Positions 1-7,481 of a stretch of DNA of 8,532 nucleotides are shown here, piece by piece. The stretch comes from Deltaproteobacteria bacterium. Lineage in GTDB: Bacteria > Desulfobacterota > DSM-4660 > Desulfatiglandales > Desulfatiglandaceae. The stretch's first letter is position 1, and the number at the start of each line of letters is the position of its first letter. The notes beneath the pieces are model-generated. The model ran no database searches. It worked only from the letters and a program-made list of their open reading frames with translations, and was not told where the DNA came from. Location of the stretch: contig JAFDJF010000054.1 in the NCBI GenBank assembly GCA_019307645.1, forward strand, positions 1 through 8,532, read 5' to 3'. A program made the translations under genes and the position numbers.

Positions 1-1041
1 CCAATCGCCGTCGCTGATGCCCAGTTGAACTATTTGAGCCCTGGCCTTGCCTGCTTCTATTTTAAAGACAGTATGCCTTTCATTTTTTACTAAAAGGGAC
101 TCTTTAGGCACCTGCAATACCCCTTTTTTCTCTTGCTTAGCTATCTTTACCCGGCAAAACATCCCTCCCCTGAGTTTGAAATCGGGATTGGAAATTTTTA
201 TCTTTATGAGGAAGGTCCTGTTAATCGGATCTATCTTTGGATTTATCACAGTAATTTTTTCTGAAAAAATCTTCCCAAGATAAGAATCGACCTCAAGTTC
301 CACCTCTTTACCCACCTGAAGAAATACCAGTTTATTCTCGGAAATATGGCACTCGATCTTTACTTTGCTGATATCTACAAGATGAAGCACATTCCAGAGA
401 TAGGTCACCCAATTGGACACCTCGCCTTCCTGCATGAGCTTTTCAACAACAAACCCTGAAAAAGGTGCATAGGTGACGGTATCCTTCAAATTCTCTTCCG
501 CAATGGCCACTCTGGCCGCAGCCTCTTTCAACTGCGCCTCGGCCAGGTTCAGCTCGGCCTGCGCAATGCTGTAGTCGGTCAAGATTTTATCATACTTCTG
601 TTCGGAAATACCCTTCTCAGCCCAGAGATTGGACAGCCTTTTGTAGTCCCTTGCCACATTTTTCAAGTCCAGCCTTGTCTTTTTTAAACGGGATCGAGCT
701 ATCCCGAGGGAAGCGCTTGCTTCATTTTTGGCAGACAAATAGGTGCTCTGTTCCAGCCGTATCAGGGGTTGGCCCTTTTTCACACTGTCCCCTTCATTAA
801 CAAATATTTTTTCTATCCTTCCCTCTACCTTGGGGCCGATCCTTGCCTCCCGGACAGGGGATATGGTCCCGGTTGCAAAGATATAGGAGGCTATATCACT
901 TTTTTTCACCTTGACAACCTTTACCGATGCAGCCCTCCTGTTTTCCTGCCTTTCTATTTCATTTTCCGAAGAACCGCATCCAGCTACAACCGGAATAAGC
1001 GCTGAGGTCAGGATAATTGCCAGTCTCTTCATTTTTTTCAT
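1..1041 (-). CDS. RND efflux periplasmic adaptor (membrane fusion protein), lipoprotein, 3' end outside window
   Basis: This is the periplasmic adaptor of a tripartite efflux pump, linking an inner-membrane RND transporter to an outer-membrane channel. The reading frame is open for 347 codons from ATG at 1041 to the window edge, so only a short C-terminal piece is missing. Residues 1-22 form a lipoprotein signal with lipobox V-A-G-C (Cys22). An N-terminal lipoyl half lies near 65-97 (GPKVEGRI, NEGDSVKKGQPL), a helical hairpin about 100-187, the second lipoyl half about 188-222 (YAPFSGFV), a beta-barrel about 225-300 (INPKIDPINRTF, LRGGMF), and the start of the membrane-proximal domain after 305. 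ATG 1041 is preferred because GGGG at 1048-1051 is six bases upstream; ATG 1032 is less well placed. The gene is divergent from the TetR gene. It uses ATA for about 14 of 31 isoleucines, unlike the plus-strand cluster. The partner pump is probably beyond position 1. The family call is firm; the substrate is unknown. Confidence 0.93.
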   Translation of the reverse strand, partial: MKKMKRLAIILTSALIPVVAGCGSSENEIERQENRRAASVKVVKVKKSDIASYIFATGTISPVREARIGPKVEGRIEKIFVNEGDSVKKGQPLIRLEQSTYLSAKNEASASLGIARSRLKKTRLDLKNVARDYKRLSNLWAEKGISEQKYDKILTDYSIAQAELNLAEAQLKEAAARVAIAEENLKDTVTYAPFSGFVVEKLMQEGEVSNWVTYLWNVLHLVDISKVKIECHISENKLVFLQVGKEVELEVDSYLGKIFSEKITVINPKIDPINRTFLIKIKISNPDFKLRGGMFCRVKIAKQEKKGVLQVPKESLLVKNERHTVFKIEAGKARAQIVQLGISDGDW

Positions 1042-1097
1042 TTCATTCCCCGCTGCTTTATTTTTAACAGCAAATGCTCCATGCCTTGAATTCGTGC

Positions 1098-1126
1098 TTG
1101 ACTTTTAAATGTCAGAGTTAGAATAT
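1098..1126 (+). promoter_or_regulatory. Possible promoter of the TetR-efflux cluster
   Basis: TTGACT at 1098-1103 matches a sigma-70 -35 box at five of six positions. TAGAAT at 1119-1124 is a five-of-six match to the -10 box but with a short 15-base spacer; GAATAT at 1121-1126 gives 17 bases but a weaker match. The element lies within the two palindromes and 70-100 bases ahead of the TetR start. This is consensus matching by eye, and the host's own promoter rules are not known. Confidence 0.35.
1099..1114. promoter_or_regulatory. Candidate operator palindrome 1
   Basis: The sequence TGACTTTTAAATGTCA is a 16-bp inverted repeat with one mismatched pair (arms TGAC and GTCA around TTTAAA). It overlaps a possible -35 element (TTGACT) for the TetR gene. 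Its right arm ATGTCA is also an inverted copy of TGACAT at 1126-1131, inside the second palindrome. Size and position suit a TetR-family operator, but binding is inferred. Confidence 0.45.
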
Positions 1127-1137
1127 GACATCATATT
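1122..1137. promoter_or_regulatory. Candidate operator palindrome 2
   Basis: AATATGA and TCATATT form a perfect 7-bp inverted repeat around a CA spacer. It is centred 23 bp from the centre of the first palindrome. It overlaps promoter-like -10 sequences on both strands, so a protein bound here could block transcription of the TetR gene and of the divergent adaptor gene. The symmetry is read directly; the regulator that binds it is inferred. Confidence 0.5.
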
Positions 1138-1150
1138 TTGAATAAATCAA
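1122..1150 (-). promoter_or_regulatory. Possible promoter of the divergent adaptor gene
   Basis: On the minus strand TTGATT (1150-1145) and CATATT (1127-1122) are separated by 17 bases. Each matches the sigma-70 consensus at four of six positions. The -10 part sits inside the perfect palindrome, which would allow the same repressor to act on both directions. The match is weak. Confidence 0.25.
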
Positions 1151-1197
1151 TATATTTTGTATTTCATATTCATAATAAAGGTAAAAAAGAGCACTGC

Positions 1198-1836
1198 ATG
1201 GAAAAGAAAACGCTGACACGCCGGGAAAAAGAACAGCTCAGGCATCGTCAGGAGATGCTTGAGGGGGCGCTGGTTCTTTTTTCCGAGAAGGGTTATCACA
1301 ATGTCTCCATGCAGGAGATAGCCCGGGAAGCAGAGTTTGCCGTGGGCACCCTGTACAAGTTTTTTGAGAACAAGGAAAAGCTGTACAAGGCCCTGGTGCT
1401 TGAGCAGGCTGAAAAGTTTCAGACGGCGCTTGACAGGGCAATCAAAGAACCGGGAGAAGAAATTGATAAAATCCGAAACTACGTCAGGGTCAAAGGCGAA
1501 GTCTTTATATCAAATGCCCCCATGATGCGTCTCTATTTTGCTGAAGCAACGGGGGCGAGTTTCAATGTCAAGGCGGGGTTTGATTCAGAGATCCGTGTGC
1601 TTTATGAGGAAACCCTGCAAGGGCTTGCCACGGTCTTTAAAACCGGTATCAAAAAAAAGCATTTTAAAAATCTCGCTGAACCCTATTATCTGGCTGTGGC
1701 TATTGACAGCCTGAGCAATGCCTTTCTGTTCCTGTGGATGGACGACCCAAAACAACACCCGTATCAGGAAAACGTGGATAACATCTTGAACATCTTTTTT
1801 AACAGTCTGGTGACCGGGTCAAAGTCCCTGACATAA
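1198..1836 (+). CDS. TetR/AcrR-family transcriptional regulator
   Basis: This 212-residue protein is a cytoplasmic DNA-binding regulator, most likely a ligand-responsive repressor of the adjacent efflux genes. The N-terminal domain is typical of TetR proteins: a first helix (LEGALVLFSEKGYHNVSMQE, residues 21-40) and a helix-turn-helix about 38-57 (EIAREAEFAVGTLYKFFENK), followed by KLY at 61-63. Residues about 75-208 form an all-helical ligand-binding and dimer domain with many aromatic residues (for example FLFLW at 176-180), which suits a hydrophobic ligand. The length is normal for the family. ATG 1198 is chosen because AAGAG at 1187-1191 is six bases upstream; the frame extends to TTG 1138, but that start overlaps the second palindrome and has no ribosome site. 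The gene is first in the plus-strand cluster, 42 bases before the TolC-like gene with no terminator between, so it probably autoregulates. The target genes and ligand are inferred. Confidence 0.92.
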   Translation: MEKKTLTRREKEQLRHRQEMLEGALVLFSEKGYHNVSMQEIAREAEFAVGTLYKFFENKEKLYKALVLEQAEKFQTALDRAIKEPGEEIDKIRNYVRVKGEVFISNAPMMRLYFAEATGASFNVKAGFDSEIRVLYEETLQGLATVFKTGIKKKHFKNLAEPYYLAVAIDSLSNAFLFLWMDDPKQHPYQENVDNILNIFFNSLVTGSKSLT

Positions 1837-1878
1837 GATAGAGGCATAATAAGTTTCAGGAAAACCGGAGGCGCTGCC

Positions 1879-3201
1879 ATGAATATTTTTTTCAAGCAAC
1901 TGGTTACAGTGACCATGATATTTTTCGTGTTTACAGGGGCGTCCGAATGTCGAGCCGAAGTGGAAAAAGCTATCCTCACCCTTGAAGCTGCGGTTCAGGA
2001 AGGCATTAAAAACAATACCCTCATCAGTGAAGCCATTGAGAACGAAAGGGCCGCGGTGGAGAACGAAAAAAGCGCCCGCGCAAGTCTATTCCCCAGCCTG
2101 ACTGCATCCTACGGCTACACCCGCATGAAAGATGCCCCTTATGTCATTTTAGGTCCTTATCCGCAGGTAGACATTGGAAAGAAAAACAGCATTTCCTGGG
2201 ACGTGACGGTCACCCAACCCCTTTTTACGGGTTTTTCCATGACAACCCGGCGAAAGATTGCCGCACTGGGTGTTGACATCCAGGGGATTGAAAAGGAGCA
2301 GGCCGTGCTGGACGTCGCCAAGCAGGTAAAGATTGCATATTTCCAGATTCTACTTGTCCGCAGGGCCACGGAAGTGGCAGAAGAGGAAGTCAAACAGTTG
2401 GAGGGGCATGCCAATGATGCAGAACAATTCTATGCGCAGGGCATCGTTCCATATAACGACCTTTTGAAATCTCAGGTCGCCCTGGCCCGGGCCCGTCAGG
2501 ACAAGGTCAGTGTAGACAGTGATCTCATCGTAAGTATTTCCGCGCTTAATACGCTCATTCGTCGTGATATCATTGAAAATACCAACATCGAGGAAATTCC
2601 TCCGTTTCAGCCGTCGCATTATGAAATCTCATCTCTTTTTGAAGAGGCTGTCCAAAAAAGGCCCGAACTGAAACTCTTAAACGAGACCCTGAAACAGGCT
2701 GATCTTCAAATTCGCCTGGCCAGAAGCACGTATTATCCCCGGATCTATCTCAATGGCCGCTATGAACAAACCGGGGATAATCTGGGCGCCACCAACAATG
2801 ACTTTGCAAATGATCACAATTCCAGCGTCACCCTCCAGGCCACGTGGCCTTTCTTTGAGAGCGGAAAAAAACATGCAGAGGTGAGAAAAGCCAGCCATCA
2901 GAGGGCGGCACTGAAAGAAAAGATCCAGGGTGTCACGGACAGCATCCTTCTTGAGGTGCGGGATACCTTCCAGAAACTCAAGGTCGCGGAGACGAATATC
3001 CACACCGCCCGGGAGGCCCTTGTCCAGGCAAAGGAGAATTTCAGGATCACCAACCTCCAGTACAGGGAGGGCGTGACAACATCCACCGAGGTCCTGGATG
3101 CAAGGACCTTCCTCACTCAGGCGGAGGTCAACCTGAATAAGGCCCTTTATGGCTACCGGATCGCGGAGGCGAAATTGAAACGCGCTGTGGGGGAGAAATA
3201 A
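1879..3201 (+). CDS. TolC-family outer-membrane efflux protein
   Basis: This 440-residue protein is the outer-membrane duct of the tripartite pump. Residues 1-26 look like a type I signal peptide, with probable cleavage after C-R-A (Ala26); Cys24 has no lipobox, so it is not an obvious lipoprotein. Two outer-membrane-efflux repeats follow, at about 32-228 and 250-438. Each has long coiled helices and a beta segment: SLTASYGYTR with WDVTVTQPLFTG (73-118) in the first, and YPRIYLNGRY with ATWPFFESGK (286-330) in the second. YAQGIVPYNDLLKSQVAL (185-202) and YREGVTTSTEVLDAR (395-409) are the matching helix turns of the two repeats. The length is normal. GGAG at 1867-1870 is eight bases before the start. 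The gene lies between the TetR and adaptor genes, so this pump carries its own outer-membrane channel. Confidence 0.94.
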   Translation: MNIFFKQLVTVTMIFFVFTGASECRAEVEKAILTLEAAVQEGIKNNTLISEAIENERAAVENEKSARASLFPSLTASYGYTRMKDAPYVILGPYPQVDIGKKNSISWDVTVTQPLFTGFSMTTRRKIAALGVDIQGIEKEQAVLDVAKQVKIAYFQILLVRRATEVAEEEVKQLEGHANDAEQFYAQGIVPYNDLLKSQVALARARQDKVSVDSDLIVSISALNTLIRRDIIENTNIEEIPPFQPSHYEISSLFEEAVQKRPELKLLNETLKQADLQIRLARSTYYPRIYLNGRYEQTGDNLGATNNDFANDHNSSVTLQATWPFFESGKKHAEVRKASHQRAALKEKIQGVTDSILLEVRDTFQKLKVAETNIHTAREALVQAKENFRITNLQYREGVTTSTEVLDARTFLTQAEVNLNKALYGYRIAEAKLKRAVGEK

Positions 3202-3237
3202 CCTGTTAGGATCTGAGCAATTAGGGGAAAACATCAA

Positions 3238-4368
3238 ATGAAAGAAAAAGGCAGGCAAGATAAAAAAATCATGTGGGTTTCAGGATGCGCTATCCTTATT
3301 TTTCTGTTGGTGGCAGGCGTCAACCTTTGGCGCCTCACAAAACAAAAGCCGGTTACCGTGGAAAAGGCGCAAAAAATTCCGGTCCAGGTATGTACTGTGG
3401 AAGCGGGGGATTTGGATCGCTTTCTGGAGGTCACCGGCGATCTTCGACCATTACAGGCCGTGGAGGTCTATCCAAAAGTCGGGGGGAAGGTCATCAAATC
3501 GATCCTGGTGGAAAAGGGCGACCGGGTAAAAAAAGGTCAGCTTGTGGCCTGTCTGGAAAAAGACCGGATCCAGGCACAGGTCAATCGTGCCCGGGCAGAG
3601 GTAAAGGTGACCCGGGCCAATCTTGAAATGCTGAAAAAGGATTTCCGGCGCATTGCCAACCTCCAGGAGAAAAAAGCGGCCTCAAAACAGAAGCTGGATC
3701 ACATTCAGGCTGAGCTGGAAGTTGCATCGGCCCGGATTGAGCAGGCCAAGGCCGCGCTTAAAGAACTGGAAGTCCTTTATCAAGACCATGACATCTATGC
3801 CACCATGTCCGGGATTATAGCGGCCCGTTATATGGATCCCGGAAGTTTTTCAAAAATCGGGAGTCCCATCCTGCGCATTTCCAATGAGAAGACCCTCAAG
3901 GTGGTGACGACTGTCCCTGAGATGGATTTTCCTCAGGTTCGGGAAGGAATGGATGTGAAATTCCGCGTGGATGCCTACCCCAAGAATACCTTCATCGGTA
4001 AAGTCGCCCTGGTCTACCCCACACTGGACCCCGAAACACGGACAGCCAAGGTGGAAATCCGTGTCCCGAATCAAGACCTTTTGCTCCGTTCGGGCATGTT
4101 CGCCCATGTGCGGCTCTATTTTGGAAAAAACAAGGCCATCATCATTCCGAGGGATGCGCTGAATAAGATGCCCGGCACGGGGTGCTATTATGTTTACGTG
4201 GTTAGAAATAGTACCGCTCATCTGCGAAACATCAAGATCGGCGGCAGGCAGGGAAATCTGGCAGAGGTCCTTTCAGGACTAAATCCGGAGGATCAGGTGG
4301 TGGTCAAGGGACAGATGAGATTAAAGGACGGGTCCTCTGTCCGGGTGATAGAGGAAGGAAAGCCATGA
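3238..4368 (+). CDS. RND efflux periplasmic adaptor (membrane fusion protein)
   Basis: This 376-residue adaptor bridges the RND pump and the TolC-like channel. It is anchored by a single N-terminal membrane helix (about 11-31) after a basic start, rather than by a lipid. Domains in order: first lipoyl half about 74-108 (VEVYPKVGGKV, VEKGDRVKKGQLV), helical hairpin about 109-181, second lipoyl half about 182-214 (ATMSGIIAARYMDPGSF), beta-barrel about 218-295 (VYPTLDPETRTAKVEIRV, LRSGMF) and membrane-proximal domain about 298-376 (IIIPRDAL, VVVKGQMRLKDGSSVRV). The ribosome site AGGGGA lies at 3223-3228, nine bases before ATG. The gene is 36 bases after the TolC-like gene and overlaps the pump start by four bases. 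It is a clear paralogue of the minus-strand adaptor, sharing the VKKGQ and lipoyl motifs, but differs in its membrane anchor. The substrate is unknown. Confidence 0.95.
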   Translation: MKEKGRQDKKIMWVSGCAILIFLLVAGVNLWRLTKQKPVTVEKAQKIPVQVCTVEAGDLDRFLEVTGDLRPLQAVEVYPKVGGKVIKSILVEKGDRVKKGQLVACLEKDRIQAQVNRARAEVKVTRANLEMLKKDFRRIANLQEKKAASKQKLDHIQAELEVASARIEQAKAALKELEVLYQDHDIYATMSGIIAARYMDPGSFSKIGSPILRISNEKTLKVVTTVPEMDFPQVREGMDVKFRVDAYPKNTFIGKVALVYPTLDPETRTAKVEIRVPNQDLLLRSGMFAHVRLYFGKNKAIIIPRDALNKMPGTGCYYVYVVRNSTAHLRNIKIGGRQGNLAEVLSGLNPEDQVVVKGQMRLKDGSSVRVIEEGKP

Positions 4369-7300
4369 AGCTCCCTGAGTTTTCAGTCAAACAACCGGTT
4401 GCGACCCTGATGATATTTCTGGGGTTTATCCTGTTAGGGACCATTTGCATCCTTAAACTCAATATTGACCTGTATCCCGATGTTGATCCCCCGGTAGTTT
4501 CTATCCTGACCGGATGGTGGGGCGCCAGCGCTGCCGACGTGGAAACCGATGTCACCAAAAAGATCGAAGATTATGTAAATGCGGTAAATAATCTGGATAA
4601 GCTGACCTCCAAATCCATTGACAATCTATCTGTTGTATCATGCCGATTCAACTGGGGCACAGACCTGGATACGGCGAGCAATGATATCCGCGACAAGCTG
4701 GAACTGGCCAAAAGGGACCTGCCGGATGACATCGAGACCCCCATTCTCTTTAAGTTCAGTAGCGCCACGGCCCCCATCCTGTTTATCACCGTGACCAGTG
4801 GCCCCCAGAGCTGGCCGCGCCTTTATCACCTGGTGGATAAGCGCATTTCCGACGAACTGAAACGGGTGGCCGGGGTCGGGGCCGTCATATTTCATGGCGG
4901 GTTGCGTCGCAGGATCAACGTCTATTTCGATCTCAAGAAGATCGAAGCATACAATCTGTCCCTGCCGCACATCAACCGGGTCCTGGCCGCGGAAAACCTC
5001 AATCTTCCTTGCGGGAAAATCAAATCAGGCGTTCAGGAATACTTTGTGCGCACCCCCGCCCGCTACAAGACTATGGAGGAGATCCGGGACACAATCATCG
5101 GCTATTCCGGCAAAAGGCCTGTCTATTTTCGGGATGTCGCAACGGTTGAAGACGCCTATAAACCCATGGATAACAACGGATGGGGCGATGGCAGAAAGGG
5201 GCTCGTTCTCATGCTCCAGAAACAAACCGGAAAAAACACGGTCGCGGTTATCACCAGGGCCAGGGAGAAGCTCAAAGAGATCCGGAAAACCCTGCCGTCT
5301 GACGTAACAATTACTATTGTTATTGACAATGCGGAAAACATCTCTGCCTATGTAAGAAATCTGCGAAACTCCCTGCTTTGGGGAATTTTCTTTGTCATTC
5401 TGGTCACAATTTTCTTTCTCAGGCAACTCCGGCCGGCCGTCATCATCGCCCTTACCATCCCTTTTTCCCTGATCATATCGTTTATTTTCCTCTATCTTTT
5501 CGGATATACGATCAATATCGTGTCTCTGGTATCTCTTGCCATCGCGTCGGGCCTGGTGGTGGATAACGGCATCGTGGTGCTGGAAAATATCGTGCGGCAT
5601 CTTGACCGGGGAAACCGCCCGCAGGTGGGAGCCACGTTCGGCGCATCGGAGATGGGAATGGCCATAGCCGCCTCCAGCATGACGACCGTCGTGGTCTTTG
5701 TCCCCCTCATGTTCCTCACCGGACTGCCCGGCATTATCTTCAAACAACTGGGATTTGTGGTTGTGGTCACGATCCTGGCTTCTCTTTTTACCGCGTTGAG
5801 TATGACCCCCATGCTCTCATCAAGATGGATCAGAAAATATCAAGGCGACAGGGAGACGCGAAACGGTGTTCTCCATAAACTGTACAACGTGGGTGAAAAA
5901 ACCTTCAATGCCACTGAAAAGGGCTACGAAGGCCTGCTTGCGTGGGCACTGGATCACCGGAAAACGGTTTTTTCCCTGGCCATTTGCTTTTTTTTAAGCA
6001 GCCTTTCGCTGATCCCGTTTCTTTCCACATCGTTTCTACCGGAAATCGATTCCGGTGATGTTGACATCTCTTTTCGTCTGTCCGAAGGTACCCGGATCGA
6101 GGAGACCAACCGGGTCATTGAAGAGATACTGAAAAATATTGACACGGTCGTAAAACCGGAAGAATTCAGGCATTCCTATGGCTTTGACGGGCAGACGGAA
6201 AAAGGGGCGGAAGTGGCCCTGGGCATGGATCTGGGAGCGAATGTGGGGAAGATCGGATTTAAACTCGTAGACAGACAAAAGCGGCAAAGAAGCGCAAAAC
6301 AAATTGCCGACATTCTGAGAAAAAGGGTCAATAATATTCCGGGCATCACCCGAATCATGGTAACGGCCCAGGACCCTGTATCAGGCTTCCTGGCAGGGGG
6401 TTCAAAACCCATATCCGTGGAGATCCAGGGGGTCGGTCTGGATGAGATGATATCCTTTGCCAACCGGTTAAAGTCTGTCATGGAAGAGATCCCAGGCCTG
6501 GTGGATGTCAGTCTCAGCCAGAAAGATCCCAGACCTGAGTTGTGGGTGATCATTGACCGGTCCAAGGCATCTTCACTGGGTCTGAGGGTCGGTACGATTG
6601 CAACCGTTCTTCGAAACTACTTTTACGGGGTTAAAACCACCGAGTTTCGTGATGCAGGAGACAACTTTGATATCTTTACCAGGCTTACCAAAAAAGATAA
6701 AAACAATCTGGATCATCTGCTGGATGTCCCCGTGTTCACGACCGATGGCCGCAAGATTCGGCTCCGAAATGTGGCCAGAGTAACTGAAGGAAGGGGGCCG
6801 ATCGAAATCCAGCACAAAAACCGCCAGAAAATTGTAAAGGTCGAGGCGGATCTCTTCAAGCGGTCATTGGGCGCCGCAACTTCGGATATAAAAAAGGCCC
6901 TGCATAAAATGGAAATTCCCGAGGGGGTGTCCATCCATTTCGGCGGTGACGTGGAGGAACAGAAAAAGGCATTTCGTGATCTAACTGCGCTGCTGATTTT
7001 GGGCATCATCCTGGTCTATATGGTCATGGCATCCCTTTTTGGGAATCTGCGAGATCCCTTTATTATCATGTTTTCCGTCCCTTTTGCCTTCAGCGGTGTC
7101 CTCTACGCCTTTTATGTGTTTGATGTCACTCTGGGCATCATGTCTTTTATGGGCATCGTCATGCTCATCGGGATCGTTGTCAATAATGCCATTGTGCTTT
7201 TGGACTATACGCATCTGCTGCAAAAAAGGGGAGAGGGCCTCTTTGAGGCCGTGACACACGCCGGTCGTAACCGTCTCAGGCCGGTGCTGATGACAACGCT

Positions 7301-7481
7301 GACCACCTTTTTCGGGATGTTCCCCATGGCGGTCTCCCAAACTGCCGGGTCAGAAGTATGGAACCCTATCGGCATCACGATGCTGGGAGGCCTTTCAGTC
7401 TCTACCCTGCTGACCCTCCTGCTGATTCCGACAGTCTATTATCACCTGGAATTCAGAAAAGAGAACAAGGTGAAAACATGA
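4365..7481 (+). CDS. RND-family multidrug efflux transporter, HAE-1-like permease
   Basis: This 1038-residue inner-membrane pump is a proton-driven exporter; RND pumps work as trimers. The layout is the standard duplicated one: membrane helix 1 (about 12-32), a large periplasmic loop (33-335), helices 2-6 (about 336-485), helix 7 (about 533-552), a second periplasmic loop (553-870) and helices 8-12 (about 871-1025). Family motifs include LYPDVDPPVV (36-45), VVDNGIVVLENI (398-409), FLPEIDSGD (557-565), VVNNAIVLLDY (938-948) and NRLRPVLMTTLTTFFGMFPMA (starting at 969). In helix 4 Asp400 is present, but the second Asp of the AcrB pair (D407/D408) is Asn401; the helix 10 Lys940 of AcrB is also Asn here. 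Lack of the CzcA/CusA signature argues against a metal pump. ATG overlaps the adaptor stop as ATGA, with AGGAAGG at 4352-4358. The TGA overlaps the next gene. Confidence 0.96.
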   Translation: MKLPEFSVKQPVATLMIFLGFILLGTICILKLNIDLYPDVDPPVVSILTGWWGASAADVETDVTKKIEDYVNAVNNLDKLTSKSIDNLSVVSCRFNWGTDLDTASNDIRDKLELAKRDLPDDIETPILFKFSSATAPILFITVTSGPQSWPRLYHLVDKRISDELKRVAGVGAVIFHGGLRRRINVYFDLKKIEAYNLSLPHINRVLAAENLNLPCGKIKSGVQEYFVRTPARYKTMEEIRDTIIGYSGKRPVYFRDVATVEDAYKPMDNNGWGDGRKGLVLMLQKQTGKNTVAVITRAREKLKEIRKTLPSDVTITIVIDNAENISAYVRNLRNSLLWGIFFVILVTIFFLRQLRPAVIIALTIPFSLIISFIFLYLFGYTINIVSLVSLAIASGLVVDNGIVVLENIVRHLDRGNRPQVGATFGASEMGMAIAASSMTTVVVFVPLMFLTGLPGIIFKQLGFVVVVTILASLFTALSMTPMLSSRWIRKYQGDRETRNGVLHKLYNVGEKTFNATEKGYEGLLAWALDHRKTVFSLAICFFLSSLSLIPFLSTSFLPEIDSGDVDISFRLSEGTRIEETNRVIEEILKNIDTVVKPEEFRHSYGFDGQTEKGAEVALGMDLGANVGKIGFKLVDRQKRQRSAKQIADILRKRVNNIPGITRIMVTAQDPVSGFLAGGSKPISVEIQGVGLDEMISFANRLKSVMEEIPGLVDVSLSQKDPRPELWVIIDRSKASSLGLRVGTIATVLRNYFYGVKTTEFRDAGDNFDIFTRLTKKDKNNLDHLLDVPVFTTDGRKIRLRNVARVTEGRGPIEIQHKNRQKIVKVEADLFKRSLGAATSDIKKALHKMEIPEGVSIHFGGDVEEQKKAFRDLTALLILGIILVYMVMASLFGNLRDPFIIMFSVPFAFSGVLYAFYVFDVTLGIMSFMGIVMLIGIVVNNAIVLLDYTHLLQKRGEGLFEAVTHAGRNRLRPVLMTTLTTFFGMFPMAVSQTAGSEVWNPIGITMLGGLSVSTLLTLLLIPTVYYHLEFRKENKVKT

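Noticed and set aside
1138..1197. A 20-codon N-terminal extension of the TetR protein starting at TTG 1138.
   Set aside because: It begins within the perfect palindrome, has no ribosome site, adds residues not typical of TetR proteins, and a well-placed ATG with AAGAG exists at 1198.
1837..1878. A possible internal promoter (CTGACA followed by CATAAT) between the TetR and TolC-like genes.
   Set aside because: The spacer is only 11 bases, too short for a sigma-70 promoter, and no terminator precedes it, so read-through from the TetR promoter is simpler.
2677..3258. A 193-codon open frame on the minus strand across the end of the TolC-like gene.
   Set aside because: It lies antisense to the second conserved TolC repeat and crosses the ribosome site of the next gene, with no recognisable domain.
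3271..3291. Lipobox-like V-S-G-C (residues 14-17) in the second adaptor.
   Set aside because: The hydrophobic stretch comes mainly after the Cys, not before it, so it reads as a membrane anchor rather than a lipoprotein signal.
5025..5747. A 240-codon open frame on the minus strand inside the pump gene.
   Set aside because: It is antisense to strongly conserved transmembrane coding sequence, its product is low in hydrophobic structure and rich in His, Asp and Gly, and it matches no family I recognise. It is a shadow frame.
4365..7481. Metal-efflux (CzcA/CusA, HME) pump identity.
   Set aside because: The helix 4 motif VVDNGIVVLEN and helix 10 VVNNAIVLLDY fit HAE-1-like pumps, and no metal-binding signature or adjacent metal-binding proteins are visible.
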